Origin: Leucobacter sp. cx-42
Lineage (GTDB): Bacteria; Actinomycetota; Actinomycetes; Actinomycetales; Microbacteriaceae
Assembly (NCBI RefSeq): GCF_014529985.1
Contig: NZ_JACVMU010000004.1
Location: 62,001 to 126,000 of the forward strand
Direction: 5' to 3'
DNA: 64,000 nt
The notes beneath the pieces were generated by a model. It saw nothing but the letters and a program-made list of their open reading frames with translations, ran no database searches and was not told where the DNA came from. Shown here piece by piece: positions 27,118 to 36,260 of the stretch. Within the stretch, counting starts at the first letter, position 1, and every line of letters starts with the position of its first letter. Both the position numbers and the translations under genes were made by a program.

Positions 27118-28353
27118 ATGAGCGACTGTACCGATCCCAGCGGCGTCCCGTTTCCCGCCCTCGACCCCGCATTGCTGCGCACCGAACGCACAAGTTTGAA
27201 GTGGACGCGATTCCCCGCCGACGTGCTTCCGATGTTCGTCGCTGAGATGGACTTCACGATCGCACCCGAGATTAAGCGCGCACTCATTGAGCGGATCGAG
27301 AACTCGGACATCGGCTACCTCGACAGCCCTGGCCCGCTGGCTCCCGCATTCGCAGGTTTTGCCCGCGACCGTTGGGGTTGGGACGTCAACGAAGATCATG
27401 TGCGCCTTGTCACCGATGTCGCTACCGGCGTCGTTGAAGCGCTTCGCGTTGGTCGCCCTGCTGGGGGCCGACTCGCGATTCCTGTTCCGACGTACCCCGG
27501 CTTCTTCGAGATGCTTGAAGAGCTGTCGTTTGAGACCGTGCAGGTACCGCTCGTCGTGCCCGGTCCCGGCACCGGCGAACCTGGCGGCCTCGATCTCGAA
27601 GCAATCGAACGCGAGTTCGCTGCGGGCATTGACGCGTTTATTCTCTGCAACCCGCATAACCCGCACGGCATCGTGTTCACGCATGCTGAGCTCACCGCGC
27701 TTGCTGAGCTCGCTGCGAAGTACGACGTGTTTGTTGTTTCGGACGAGATTCACGCTCCGCTGGTTCACGACTCGGCCGCGTTCGTGCCATTCGCTCCGGT
27801 CGCGGCTCAGGCTGGCGCTCTCGCGCTTGCGTCGACCTCTGCGAGCAAGGGGTGGAACATCGCCGGCGCGAAGTGCGCAGTCTTGGTCGCGGCTGACGAT
27901 CGCTCGGCAGAACTGCTCGACCAGCTTCCGCCCGAGGCAGTCACTCGTTCCAGCATCCTCGGGTTGCACGCTGGAGTGGCCGCCTTCACTGAGGCACGTG
28001 ACTGGCTCGACCGAGCTATTGCGCAGATCAAGGCCAACGATGACCTGCTCGCTGAGCTCGTCTCCGTGCACCTTCCCGGCGTCGTGCACACGCGCCCCGC
28101 GGCAAGCTACGTTTCGTGGCTTGATTTCCGCGAGGCAGGGCTCGGCGACAATCCCTACGAGCGCATCCTGAATGACGCAAAGGTCGCCTTCAACAACGGC
28201 GCATTCTTTGGTGAGGGTGGCCAGGGCCATGTGCGGATCAACCTCGCGTGTGCGCCTGAGACGATCCGTGAGGCGATCCGCCGAATTGCCGCCATTCTCC
28301 CGTCGACTGCCGCCGACGCACACACCACTACTGTCGAAGGAACCGCACGATGA
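27118..28353 (+). CDS. MalY/PatB-type cystathionine beta-lyase (PLP-dependent)
   Basis: The protein is a fold-type I PLP enzyme of the MalY/PatB group. It shows SLKWTRFPADVLPMFVAEMD near the N-terminus, CNPHNPHGIVF and SDEIHAPLV, and the Schiff-base Lys244 in STSASKGWNIAGAKCA. Members cleave cystathionine or cysteine to ammonia, pyruvate and a thiol. The 411-residue length is typical. Its stop codon overlaps the start of the sulfhydrylase gene by 4 bases, so the two sulfur amino acid enzymes are co-translated. Together they can move sulfur between cysteine, homocysteine and sulfide. Confidence 0.88.
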   Translation: MSDCTDPSGVPFPALDPALLRTERTSLKWTRFPADVLPMFVAEMDFTIAPEIKRALIERIENSDIGYLDSPGPLAPAFAGFARDRWGWDVNEDHVRLVTDVATGVVEALRVGRPAGGRLAIPVPTYPGFFEMLEELSFETVQVPLVVPGPGTGEPGGLDLEAIEREFAAGIDAFILCNPHNPHGIVFTHAELTALAELAAKYDVFVVSDEIHAPLVHDSAAFVPFAPVAAQAGALALASTSASKGWNIAGAKCAVLVAADDRSAELLDQLPPEAVTRSSILGLHAGVAAFTEARDWLDRAIAQIKANDDLLAELVSVHLPGVVHTRPAASYVSWLDFREAGLGDNPYERILNDAKVAFNNGAFFGEGGQGHVRINLACAPETIREAIRRIAAILPSTAADAHTTTVEGTAR

Positions 28354-29747
28354 GCGCAGCAGCACGTCCCGAATACGACTGGGCTGGATACGGCTTCGAC
28401 ACCCGTCAGGTGCACGTCGGCGATTACGAGGACCAGAACCATGGCGTGCGGATCCCGCCGCTTGCGCTCTCAGCTGGCTACGTCTTCGAAGATTTTGATG
28501 ACTGCGTCGAGCGGTTCCAGGGTCGCCCGGCACGCGGTTCAATGGAAGAGCCTGACTTCTTCCCACAAGAGCCTCCTTCGGCCATTTACTCTCGACAGGG
28601 AAACCCAACGAACACGGTCGCTGAGCAGCGTCTCGCGTCGCTCGAGGGTGGAACCGAGGCAGTTGCCGTGTCGAGCGGCCAGGCAGCAATCTCGTCGGCG
28701 CTCTTCACGCTCGCCCAGAGTGGCGATCACATCGTGTCGACCGCGTCAATCTACGGCGGCACCCGCATTCTCTTCGGTCGTAGTTTCAAGCGCTTCGGCA
28801 TCGAGGTCGATTACGTCTGGGACGCAAACGACGATGCCGAGTGGGAGGCAATGATCCGCCCCAATACGAAGGCGATCTACACGGAGACTATTCCGAACCC
28901 ACGCAACGACGTCACCGATTTGCACAGGATCGCGTCAATTGCTGCGAAATACAATCTTCCGCTCGTTGTGGACAACACTGTCGGCACCCCGTCACTCATC
29001 CGTCCGATTGAACACGGTGCGAACATCGTCGTGCATTCCACGACCAAGTTCCTGACCGGTCACGGCACCGCAGTGGGCGGCGCGATCGTTGATGGCGGCA
29101 CGTTTGACTGGCCCGCAGCCGAGGCAGCTGGCCGAAGCTACCCGCTCATCAACAACGCACCACGACCTGGCGCACGTTCGATCTTCGAGCGATTCGGTAC
29201 AGCGCACGCCTACGCCCGCGCAGCCCGCGAGCAGGTCGTGAACGATATCGGCCCCGCACTCTCACCGTTTAGCGGGTTCCTGCTGCAGCAGGGCATGGAA
29301 ACTCTGTCGCTGCGCATGGAACGTCACGTTGCGTCTTCACAGCGGATCGCAGCGTGGCTCGAGACCCAGCCCGAGGTTGAGTCCGTGGACTACGCCGGCC
29401 TCCCATCGAACCCGCTGTTCGACCTCGCAGCACGCGACTATGGCCTCGACGCGACCGGCACCTACGCAAACACCGGCTCCGTCTTCGGTGTGACCGTGCA
29501 CGGCGGCATCGATGGTGCACGCGCATTCACCGACGGCCTGCGCATCTTCTCGCGCATGACCGGCATCGGCGACACCCGATCAATGATCATCCACCCCGGG
29601 ACGTCGACGCACGCGAGCTTCACGCCTGAGATCAACGAGCGCCTCGGCATCACCCCCGGCCTGCTGCGTCTGTCAGTCGGCATTGAGAGCGTCGAAGACC
29701 TCATCACGGATCTGCGCGCCGGCCTCGATCGCGTCGCCGCGTTGTAG
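28350..29747 (+). CDS. O-acetylhomoserine sulfhydrylase (MetY type), Cys/Met metabolism PLP enzyme
   Basis: This enzyme of the Cys/Met-metabolism PLP family replaces the acetyl group of O-acetylhomoserine with sulfide to form homocysteine. I see GFDTRQVHVGDYEDQNHG, YSRQGNPTNTVAEQRLASLE, SSGQAAISSALFTLAQSGDH and the PLP lysine Lys233 in VVHSTTKFLTGHG. The insertion after position 50 and the 465-residue length fit MetY and not cystathionine gamma-synthase, which is shorter. A related O-succinyl or O-acetylserine activity is possible. Repeat copy B follows the stop codon by about 22 bases and can serve as the operon terminator. Confidence 0.88.
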   Translation: MSAAARPEYDWAGYGFDTRQVHVGDYEDQNHGVRIPPLALSAGYVFEDFDDCVERFQGRPARGSMEEPDFFPQEPPSAIYSRQGNPTNTVAEQRLASLEGGTEAVAVSSGQAAISSALFTLAQSGDHIVSTASIYGGTRILFGRSFKRFGIEVDYVWDANDDAEWEAMIRPNTKAIYTETIPNPRNDVTDLHRIASIAAKYNLPLVVDNTVGTPSLIRPIEHGANIVVHSTTKFLTGHGTAVGGAIVDGGTFDWPAAEAAGRSYPLINNAPRPGARSIFERFGTAHAYARAAREQVVNDIGPALSPFSGFLLQQGMETLSLRMERHVASSQRIAAWLETQPEVESVDYAGLPSNPLFDLAARDYGLDATGTYANTGSVFGVTVHGGIDGARAFTDGLRIFSRMTGIGDTRSMIIHPGTSTHASFTPEINERLGITPGLLRLSVGIESVEDLITDLRAGLDRVAAL

Positions 29748-29769
29748 CGTTTTCCCGCTCCTTCGGGCT

Positions 29770-29863
29770 CAACCCCTCGAAAGGCCCTGTTTCACCCGAA
29801 ACAGGGCCTTTCTTGCGCCAGAAAGGGGTGTTTTCGACAGAAAACCCCATTTTCGACGGGTTG
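29770..29863 (+). repeat. dispersed palindromic repeat, copy B
   Basis: It begins CAACCCCTCGAAA and ends TTTCGACGGGTTG, an inverted pair with one mismatch. Inside are two hairpins: a 14-bp stem AAAGGCCCTGTTTC with its complement, and GTTTTC/GAAAAC flanked by GGGG and CCC. The word CTTGCGCCAGAAA (29812-29824) recurs in copy F at the same place. It follows the sulfhydrylase gene and precedes the AbiEi-type gene by 100 bases. Confidence 0.75.
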
Positions 29864-29901
29864 AGGGAGCGACTGGCGAAGTCGAATCGGGGCCGCGAAG
29901 C

Positions 29902-29910
29902 TTATCCACA
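29902..29910 (+). other. single perfect DnaA-box-like sequence
   Basis: TTATCCACA matches the consensus DnaA box exactly. It is isolated, between repeat B and the promoter of the AbiEi-type gene, so it may be fortuitous or a regulatory DnaA site and not an origin. Confidence 0.35.
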
Positions 29911-29927
29911 AGCGTCGATTTCGCTCC

Positions 29928-29956
29928 TTGTTCGTCTGCCTCCAGCGCACCAAACT
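29928..29956 (+). promoter_or_regulatory. promoter of the AbiEi-type gene (leaderless)
   Basis: TTGTTC and CAAACT are spaced by exactly 17 bases, and the ATG follows the -10 after 6 bases. No ribosome-binding site is present. Confidence 0.5.
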
Positions 29957-29962
29957 CGTGGC

Positions 29963-30976
29963 ATGCTCAACACGTTGTCTCCAAAACCCCCGTCACCTTC
30001 GACCCCGAGTTCGCCCTGCGATCAAGCCATCGCGGACGCGCTCGCGCACGCAGATGCCGAACTGCGCACCCGCAGCCAGCTCGTGCGCCTCGGACTTTCA
30101 GACCAGCAGATCGCCGCGCGGTGTGAGGCCAAGGAGTTGGTGCGGATCCGCCGCGGAGTCTACGTTCCCCACGATTATTGGCGTGATCTGTCGTCTGAAG
30201 CCCGTCACCTGACGCAGATTGTCGCCACGACCCGTACTGCGGTTGAGCCGCCGGTCTTCTCGCACCACTCGGCGGCGATTTTGCACGGTCTGCCGATTTA
30301 CCGTTTCCAGCAGGCGCGCGTTCGCTCTACCAGCGTTGCTCACACCGATCCCGGGCACACTATTGAGCGATACGGCCTGCGGTTTACGGCGCTCGACCGC
30401 ACGGTGCTTGATGTCGCATGCACGTCCACGCACGAGGTCGCGGTCGGCGTGCTTGACCAGGCTGCGCGGTACACCACGGCCGGCGGGCTCGCGCTCAGCG
30501 CATGGCAAGCAGCGTTGCTCACAACTATGGACGCGGAAGGAATGCAGCGCGGCTGCCGGCGGGCACGGAATCTCATCGGCATCGTGGATCCCGCCGCCGA
30601 TTCGCCTCTGGAAAGCGTGAGCAGGCTGTACCTCATGGCGCTCGGACATGAAACCCGCACCCAGGTAGAGGTGCGCGCTCGAGATGGCGGGCTGTATCGG
30701 CTCGACTTTGAGCTGCCGGAGCACAACGTCCTCGGCGAAGTCGACGGGATCGTGAAATACCGCGATCCGACGATGCTCGCGGGCCGCTCCCCCGATGCTG
30801 TATTACTGCAGGAGAAGCGCCGCAACGACTGGATCGTCGGGCAGACCGGCAAACGCCTCATTCGATGGGGCGCCACCGAACTTCGCTCGGTCAATGACTT
30901 TTCACGGTGGCTTGTACAGATGCGGATCCCCACCCCGCCCCGTTCGGCGTCTCGACGCGGGGAGCTTCTCGTATGA
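29963..30976 (+). CDS. AbiEi-family antitoxin domain / DUF559-type (Vsr-like) nuclease-fold protein
   Basis: Residues about 15-60 form a winged helix of the type IV antitoxin AbiEi kind (TRSQLVRLGLSDQQIAARCE, RIRRGVYVP). The C-terminal part has a restriction-endonuclease-like pattern (YRLDFELPEHNVLGEVDGIV, then LLQEKRRNDWI), which matches DUF559/Vsr-related proteins. The Asp, Glu-x-Asp and Lys positions could be catalytic. No toxin gene is adjacent, so it is an orphan. Proteins of this architecture are numerous in actinobacteria and of unknown role. The gene is flanked by palindromic repeat copies B and C. The start follows from the promoter spacing; the 337-residue length fits the group. Confidence 0.75.
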   Translation: MLNTLSPKPPSPSTPSSPCDQAIADALAHADAELRTRSQLVRLGLSDQQIAARCEAKELVRIRRGVYVPHDYWRDLSSEARHLTQIVATTRTAVEPPVFSHHSAAILHGLPIYRFQQARVRSTSVAHTDPGHTIERYGLRFTALDRTVLDVACTSTHEVAVGVLDQAARYTTAGGLALSAWQAALLTTMDAEGMQRGCRRARNLIGIVDPAADSPLESVSRLYLMALGHETRTQVEVRARDGGLYRLDFELPEHNVLGEVDGIVKYRDPTMLAGRSPDAVLLQEKRRNDWIVGQTGKRLIRWGATELRSVNDFSRWLVQMRIPTPPRSASRRGELLV

Positions 30977-30998
30977 GGTGCGGCGTCCCAAACACGGC

Positions 30999-31085
30999 GA
31001 AAGGGGCCGTTTCTCTCGAAACGACCCCTTTCACACCGCAGAAACTATCGATCTCGGCAACAAGTACCAATCTCGAGGGGTTGAG
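30999..31085 (+). repeat. dispersed palindromic repeat, copy C
   Basis: The 15-bp stem GAAAGGGGCCGTTTC with its near complement (one mismatch, loop TCTC, 30999-31032) is followed by CGCAGAAAC, GATCTCGGCA and TCTCGAGGGGTTGAG. It lies between the AbiEi-type gene and the convergent murB gene and can terminate both. Confidence 0.75.
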
Positions 31086-31107
31086 CGATGCGCTCGAGAT
31101 TGAGCGA

Positions 31108-32280
31108 CTACACGTGCAGACCGTACAGGTTGGGCTCGGGCACCAAGATGACACCGAATTCCTGCTGGACACGCTGTACAACGAAGCGGGCAAGCTCGGC
31201 GACGTCAGCAGCGGATGCGCCCCCACGGTTCGTCAAGGCAAGTGTGTGCTTCGAAGAAATCGCAGAGCCAGATCCAGGCAGACGGAAGCCCTTCGGCACC
31301 CCTGCGTTCTCGATGAGCCACGCAGCAGACAGCTTTACACGCTGTTCAGCGGCTGGCGGGGCGACCCGAAGCTCGACACCGCGAGCAAGCTCCTCGAACG
31401 TCGTTGCGACCGCTGCTGGCTCAACGTTGCTCACAGGGAAGCGCGGAGCATTTTCCGGAAGAGTACGGGCAAACGACTCCGACACAATCGGGTTCGTGAA
31501 GAACGAGCCCGCGCTCCAACTGTCGCGATCATCCACATTCAGCACCATGCCCTTGCTCGACCGAAGCCGCAGCACCGAGTCACGAACGACGCCGATCGGC
31601 ACCTCGGCACCAAGTTCGACACCGAGTGCACGCGCCAGCTGCTCGTACTGCACGGGAGCGGTGGCGGATCCGCCATCGCCCTCGCGGAGCAACAGATCAA
31701 TCGACAGCACAACACCTTCGAGGCCCTGCTTGATCACCGAGTCACGGTAGCCAAGCTCAAGCTCGGCCACCGACATCCGGCGAACCTCGCCGTCAGACGC
31801 AAAATCACCAGGAAGGAATTCAATCGAATGCAGTACATCCGAAAGCTCCTGCCCGTATGCACCAATGTTCTGCACAGGGGCAGCACCTGAGAGCCCGGGG
31901 ATACCAGAAAGCGCTTCGATGCCAGCAAGTCCCTGAGCGACGCAGGTTGCGACAAGTTCGTCCCAATCCTGACCAGCCTGCACGCGCAAGCGCACCGTGC
32001 CGGGGGCGAGATCGGGATCAGCGATCCGCTCGATTCCGCTCGTACGAACAAGCAGCACAGTGCCGGGGTAGCCAGCATCGGAGACGATCGTGTTTGATCC
32101 GCCACCGAGCAGAAGCCATGGCTCGCCCTCGTCCCACAGTTCCTCAGCCATTTCGACGAGATCTTCGCGGGTCTTCGCGACGAGCACGCGCTCGGCCGGG
32201 CCGCCCACGCGCATCGTCGTGAGCTCGGCTAGGGTCGGAGCGGTCTCCGCAGCGGATTCCGCCACTGCACCGTGCTTCAC
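31108..32280 (-). CDS. murB: UDP-N-acetylenolpyruvoylglucosamine reductase
   Basis: MurB reduces the enolpyruvyl group to make UDP-N-acetylmuramic acid, the second committed step of peptidoglycan synthesis, using FAD and NADPH. The FAD-binding segment TTMRVGGPAERVLVA, then LLGGGSNTIVSDAGYPGTV, GIPGLSGAAPVQNIGAYGQE and the C-terminal HTLALTNRGGASAADVAELA are typical. The 390-residue length is normal for actinobacteria. Its GTG start overlaps the stop of the MaoC gene by 3 bases, so it is coupled to the dehydratase pair. Confidence 0.95.
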   Translation of the reverse strand: MKHGAVAESAAETAPTLAELTTMRVGGPAERVLVAKTREDLVEMAEELWDEGEPWLLLGGGSNTIVSDAGYPGTVLLVRTSGIERIADPDLAPGTVRLRVQAGQDWDELVATCVAQGLAGIEALSGIPGLSGAAPVQNIGAYGQELSDVLHSIEFLPGDFASDGEVRRMSVAELELGYRDSVIKQGLEGVVLSIDLLLREGDGGSATAPVQYEQLARALGVELGAEVPIGVVRDSVLRLRSSKGMVLNVDDRDSWSAGSFFTNPIVSESFARTLPENAPRFPVSNVEPAAVATTFEELARGVELRVAPPAAEQRVKLSAAWLIENAGVPKGFRLPGSGSAISSKHTLALTNRGGASAADVAELARFVVQRVQQEFGVILVPEPNLYGLHV

Positions 32281-32702
32281 GCGAACGCCGCGAGCAGCTG
32301 AGCCTTACCCAGCACGGTCGAACCGTCGAAGACCACCTTGAGGTCAATGCGCGCGGTGCGAGCATCAGCGTCAAGCGCGCCAACGGTAGCGGTAACGGTC
32401 ACGGTTGCACCTGCAGCGGCGTCAACGGGAACCGGGCGGGTGAAGCGTGACTGGTAGTCCTTGACCCAAGCCGCGGTGCCGAGCCAGTCGGTCGCAACCG
32501 AACCCGCTGCACCCATAGTGAGCATGCCGTGCGCGAGCACGCCGGGGAGACCGACCGACTGCGCGACGTCATCACGGTAGTGGATGGGGTTGAAGTCGCC
32601 CGAGGCGCCTGCGTAACGCACGAGGGTGTCACGACTGAAGTCGAGCTCACGCTCAGCGACAACATCGCCGACGGTGAGGTTCTCAAATACTGGAGAGGTC
32701 AT
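32277..32702 (-). CDS. MaoC-fold dehydratase (HadB-like)
   Basis: The 141-residue hot-dog-fold protein carries the hydratase motif YAGASGDFNPIHYRDD, with the catalytic Asp and His, and GVLAHGMLTMG. In mycobacteria HadB pairs with HadA as a (3R)-hydroxyacyl-ACP dehydratase of FAS-II. This window's lineage may use the pair for another (3R)-hydroxyacyl thioester, so the substrate is open. It overlaps both neighbours by a few bases. Confidence 0.85.
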   Translation of the reverse strand: MTSPVFENLTVGDVVAERELDFSRDTLVRYAGASGDFNPIHYRDDVAQSVGLPGVLAHGMLTMGAAGSVATDWLGTAAWVKDYQSRFTRPVPVDAAAGATVTVTATVGALDADARTARIDLKVVFDGSTVLGKAQLLAAFA

Positions 32703-33145
32703 GCCTCTTCTCCTCTCACGACGAGGGTCGAGATCGCAGTGACGACATGCTCGCCTGCCGCGTCAACGATGTTGCTCGACGCAGTCACCATCGAGTGACC
32801 ACCGAGCTGCTTCACTGCAGCGATCGTGAGCGTCGCGGTGAGCTCATCGCCAGCAACGATCGGACGCGTGTAGGTGAAGCGCTGATCACCGTGAACGACG
32901 CGGCTGAAGTCAACGCCAGCTTCCTCGTCAGCGAGCAGCTGCGCGAGGGTCGACTCCTGAACAACAACGGCAAACGTCGGAGGTGCAACAACATCAGCGA
33001 AACCAGCAGCCTGTGCAGCTTCAACATCGGTGTGCAGCGGAGAAGCGCTGAGCACGGCGCGCGCGAACTCGCGGACCTTCTCGCGACCTACGAGGTACGG
33101 CTTAGTGGGCGGATACTCACGCCCCTGAATCTCTGGATTGACCAC
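32699..33145 (-). CDS. MaoC-fold dehydratase N-terminal-type protein (HadA-like)
   Basis: The 148-residue protein has a hot-dog fold like HadA, with [16 protein letters not shown] at the N-terminus and [11 protein letters not shown] and [14 protein letters not shown] in the core, but it lacks the catalytic D-x-x-H-x pattern of its neighbour. Such subunits bind substrate while the HadB-like partner supplies catalysis. The GTG start is 6 bases from a TAGACT -10 box. It heads the hadA-hadB-murB operon, in which both overlaps are 3-4 bases. Confidence 0.82.
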   Translation of the reverse strand: MVNPEIQGREYPPTKPYLVGREKVREFARAVLSASPLHTDVEAAQAAGFADVVAPPTFAVVVQESTLAQLLADEEAGVDFSRVVHGDQRFTYTRPIVAGDELTATLTIAAVKQLGGHSMVTASSNIVDAAGEHVVTAISTLVVRGEEA

Positions 33146-33151
33146 TCGTTC

Positions 33152-33157
33152 AGTCTA
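33152..33157 (-). promoter_or_regulatory. -10 box of the hadAB-murB operon (leaderless)
   Basis: On the minus strand TAGACT is followed after 6 bases by the GTG start. No ribosome-binding site is present. Confidence 0.5.
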
Positions 33158-33286
33158 CAGAGCGCGCCTCGGGGGCGGTATCGCCCGGCCCGCAGTGCGC
33201 GGATCCGCCTCACTCCTGTGCCATCCAGCAATAGATTCCGGGCGAGGTTTGTTGGGAATATCCAAGTTGAGAGACATCCACTGGAA

Positions 33287-33292
33287 TAGGCT
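33287..33292 (+). promoter_or_regulatory. -10 box for leaderless carboxylase alpha gene
   Basis: TAGGCT is followed after 7 bases (TAACCTT) by the ATG. A TTGAGA at 33267-33272 is a possible -35, though the spacer of 14 is short. Confidence 0.5.
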
Positions 33293-33299
33293 TAACCTT

Positions 33300-35066
33300 A
33301 TGTCGCGCATTCGTAAAGTGCTCATTGCCAACCGTGGAGAAATCGCAGTACGTATTATTCGTGCTGCCCAGGACAGCGGTATTGCATCCGTTGCCGTGTA
33401 CGCGGATCAGGACCGCGACGCACTCCACGCCCAGCTTGCCGACGAGGCATACGCCCTGCACGGCACCACCAGCGCCGAGACCTACCTGGTTGTAGAGAAG
33501 CTCCTCGCAGTTGCTCGCCGCTCGGGCGCAGACGCCGTTCACCCCGGCTACGGTTTCCTCGCTGAGAACGCGGCGTTCGCGCAGGCAGTCATCGACCAGG
33601 GCCTCACCTGGATCGGCCCGAGCCCCGAGGCAATCGAACGCCTCGGCGACAAGGTCAGCGCACGTCACGTTGCTGAGAAAGTTGGCGCTCCGCTCGCTGC
33701 CGGTACCAGCGATCCCGTACAGAACGCTGACGAGGTTCTCGCGTTCGCTGACGAGGTCGGCCTTCCCATCGCAATTAAGGCTGCCTTCGGCGGCGGCGGT
33801 CGTGGTCTGAAGGTTGCGTATGAGCGTGACGAGGTTGCTGAGCTCTTCGAGTCGGCAACTCGTGAGGCTGTTGCGGCGTTCGGTCGCGGCGAGTGCTTCG
33901 TCGAGAAGTACCTCGAAAAGCCCCGCCACGTCGAGACGCAGTGCCTCGCCGACGCCCACGGCAACGTTGTTGTCGTTTCGACGCGTGACTGCTCGCTGCA
34001 GCGCCGTCACCAGAAGCTTGTTGAGGAGGCGCCCGCGCCGTTCCTCACCGATGACCAGATCGAGCGTCTCTACAGCTCGTCGAAGGCCATCCTTAAGGAG
34101 GTCGGCTACGTCGGCGCAGGTACCTGTGAGTTCCTCGTCGCGAAGGACGGCACCGTCTCGTTCCTCGAGGTGAACACCCGCCTCCAGGTTGAGCACTGTG
34201 TCTCGGAAGAGATCACGGGCATCGACCTCGTGCGCGAGCAGTTCCGCATCGCAGAGGGCGGCACCATCGAGTACGGCGACCCCGTTGCGAAGGGCCACTC
34301 GTTCGAGTTCCGCCTCAACGGCGAAGATCCCGGCAACGGCTTCCTTCCCGCTCCCGGCCCGGTTGCGGTCTTCCGTCCGCCGCTCGGCCCCGGCGTCCGC
34401 ATCGATACCGGTGTTCAGTCGGGCGATGTCATCTCGGGTTCGTTCGACTCGATGCTCGGCAAGCTCATCGTCACCGGCGCGACTCGTGAAGAAGCTCTCG
34501 AGCGCAGCCGCCGCGCACTGGAAGAGTTCGAGATCCAGGGCCTGCCCACGGTTCTCCCCTTCCACCGCAAGATCGTTCGCGATCCCGCGTTCACTGCGCC
34601 CGACGGCAAGTTCGGCGTCTACACGCTGTGGATCGAGACCGAGTTCAACAACGACATCGAGCCGTGGGAAGGCGAGAACACCGTTCTCGCTACGGATCCG
34701 CGCCGCCAGACCGTTGCGGTCGAGGTCGATGGTCGTCGCGTCGAGGTGTCGATGCCGATGACGCTCCTGCCCGCCTCTGATCTGGACGTCACCCGCGGCC
34801 CCGCACCCAAGCGCGCAAAGGGTGCTGGCGTCTCCGGCGCAACCGGCAACGCAGTCGTCGCGCCCATGCAGGCGACCGTCGTGAAGGTTGCCGTCGAAGA
34901 GGGCCAGCAGGTTTCTGAGGGCGAGCTCGTAGCCGTTCTCGAGGCGATGAAGATGGAGCAGTCGCTCTACGCACACCGTGACGGCATCGTCACGGCAATC
35001 GACGCTCCGGTCGGCCAGACCGTCCCGAGCGGCCACGTGCTGCTCAGCATCACCGACGCCGAGTAA
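33300..35066 (+). CDS. acyl-CoA carboxylase alpha subunit (biotin carboxylase + BCCP)
   Basis: The protein carboxylates its own biotin with bicarbonate and ATP. The biotin carboxylase domain spans about residues 1-450 ([37 protein letters not shown], the ATP-grasp loop [27 protein letters not shown]). The BCCP domain is at the C-terminus, with biotinyl Lys551 in EAMKMEQ. The 588-residue length is typical of AccA3-like subunits. The matching beta and epsilon subunits and the biotin ligase are 12-14 kb upstream. The ATG was chosen from the family N-terminus and the -10 box 7 bases before. It is monocistronic, and repeat copy D follows. Confidence 0.95.
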   Translation: MSRIRKVLIANRGEIAVRIIRAAQDSGIASVAVYADQDRDALHAQLADEAYALHGTTSAETYLVVEKLLAVARRSGADAVHPGYGFLAENAAFAQAVIDQGLTWIGPSPEAIERLGDKVSARHVAEKVGAPLAAGTSDPVQNADEVLAFADEVGLPIAIKAAFGGGGRGLKVAYERDEVAELFESATREAVAAFGRGECFVEKYLEKPRHVETQCLADAHGNVVVVSTRDCSLQRRHQKLVEEAPAPFLTDDQIERLYSSSKAILKEVGYVGAGTCEFLVAKDGTVSFLEVNTRLQVEHCVSEEITGIDLVREQFRIAEGGTIEYGDPVAKGHSFEFRLNGEDPGNGFLPAPGPVAVFRPPLGPGVRIDTGVQSGDVISGSFDSMLGKLIVTGATREEALERSRRALEEFEIQGLPTVLPFHRKIVRDPAFTAPDGKFGVYTLWIETEFNNDIEPWEGENTVLATDPRRQTVAVEVDGRRVEVSMPMTLLPASDLDVTRGPAPKRAKGAGVSGATGNAVVAPMQATVVKVAVEEGQQVSEGELVAVLEAMKMEQSLYAHRDGIVTAIDAPVGQTVPSGHVLLSITDAE

Positions 35067-35097
35067 GTTTCGGTCGCTGTGCGGGGCGGGCCTCAGC

Positions 35098-35193
35098 CAA
35101 CCCCGCACAAACAGGTGCTTCTCCCGAAAAGGGGTCTTTCATACGTGTGAAAGACCCCTTTTCGTGTGTAAGAGGCCCTTTCGAGGGGTTGAG
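35098..35193 (+). repeat. dispersed palindromic repeat, copy D
   Basis: CAACCCCGC and GAGGGGTTGAG mark the ends. The core is a perfect 17-bp stem, CGAAAAGGGGTCTTTCA (35125-35141) and complement (35148-35164), loop TACGTG. The inner 18 bases CTTTCATACGTGTGAAAG recur with two changes in copy E. It lies 32 bases after the carboxylase stop codon and so doubles as a terminator. Confidence 0.8.
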
Positions 35194-35214
35194 CCAGCGC
35201 CCCGCTGGCTCAAC
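35188..35214. terminator. second hairpin after copy D
   Basis: GTTGAGCCAGCG and its perfect complement form a 12-bp stem with a 3-base loop. The left arm begins inside the GGGGTTGAG end of copy D, so the two structures share bases. Confidence 0.65.
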
Positions 35215-35260
35215 CCGCAGCCCAGGGAATACCCCCGGTCCCTGCAGCGTTACACCCAGC

Positions 35261-36247
35261 ATGAGCGCGCTGCCACTTTCCATTCTTGATCTCGCAACGG
35301 TAGACCACGGCGGCAACATCGCCGAAGCTCTCCGCCATTCCGTAGAGTTGGCCCGCACAGCCGAAGCGCTGGGGTACGACCGCATGTGGTACGCCGAGCA
35401 CCACAACATGTCAGGCATCGCGTCGAGCGCCACCGCTGTCCTCATCGCGAACGTTGCCGCGCAGACGGAACGCATCCGCCTCGGATCTGCCGGCATCATG
35501 CTGCCCAACCACTCGCCGCTCGTCATCGCCGAGCAGTTCGGCACGCTCGCGACACTGCACCCGAACCGCATCGATCTCGGACTCGGCCGCGCGCCCGGCT
35601 CGGACGGCGCGACCTTCCGCGCGCTGCGCCGTACGCATCAGTCGTCGGAGAACTTCCCGAATGATGTCGTCGAGCTGCAGCAGTACCTCGGTTCGAGCCT
35701 CCCGGTGACGGGCGTGAACGCGTACCCCGGTCGCGGAACCAACGTCCCCCTCACCATCCTCGGCTCAAGCCTCTTTGGCGCGAACCTGGCTGCACAGTTG
35801 GGACTCCCCTACGGCTTTGCCTCGCACTTTGCTCCCGACGCGCTCACGACCGCGGTGGCGCACTACCGCGCGAACTTCCGGCCGAGCGAGCAGCTCGCGA
35901 AGCCCTATGTCCTCGCAGCGGTGAACGTCGTGGCCGCCGACACTGACGAGGAGGCCGAGGCACAGTTCACCCGCGGCGAGCTCGAGCGCGTGCGCAAGTT
36001 CCTTTCCCGCGGACGCGACGCCGAACTCACCCTCGACCAGGCCGGCGAACTCTACGACACCCCCGCGGGCGAGCAGATTCGCGGCATGCTCCGCTATACC
36101 GCGATCGGTGGCCCGGAGCGCGTCCGCGAAGAGCTCGAGGCCTTCGGCAAGCACGCCGACGCTGATGAGCTCATCCTCGCGTTCGCAGCACCCACGCACG
36201 CCGAGCGCTTGGCCGGGGCGCGGATCGTCGCCAGCACACAGCCCTAA
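35261..36247 (+). CDS. luciferase-like monooxygenase (LLM class flavoprotein)
   Basis: The 328-residue protein resembles the bacterial luciferase-like family, with [32 protein letters not shown] and [18 protein letters not shown]. Members use reduced FMN or F420; nothing in the sequence fixes the substrate. The ATG begins [10 protein letters not shown], the usual family N-terminus. It stands between repeat D and a convergent hydrolase gene, with 13 bases to that neighbour. Confidence 0.88.
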   Translation: MSALPLSILDLATVDHGGNIAEALRHSVELARTAEALGYDRMWYAEHHNMSGIASSATAVLIANVAAQTERIRLGSAGIMLPNHSPLVIAEQFGTLATLHPNRIDLGLGRAPGSDGATFRALRRTHQSSENFPNDVVELQQYLGSSLPVTGVNAYPGRGTNVPLTILGSSLFGANLAAQLGLPYGFASHFAPDALTTAVAHYRANFRPSEQLAKPYVLAAVNVVAADTDEEAEAQFTRGELERVRKFLSRGRDAELTLDQAGELYDTPAGEQIRGMLRYTAIGGPERVREELEAFGKHADADELILAFAAPTHAERLAGARIVASTQP

Positions 36248-36260
36248 GTGCCGCGCCGCG

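Noticed and set aside
27049-28689. Upstream extension of the dgt frame into the aminotransferase genes
   Set aside because: The extension is antisense to the MalY/PatB gene. The Dgt N-terminus and a -10 box place the start at 27048.
29902-29910. Origin of replication
   Set aside because: There is a single DnaA box with no dnaA or dnaN genes, no AT-rich unwinding region and no cluster of boxes.
33210-35108. 632-codon open frame antisense to the carboxylase alpha gene
   Set aside because: The plus-strand protein has the complete biotin carboxylase and BCCP motifs; the antisense product resembles no family.
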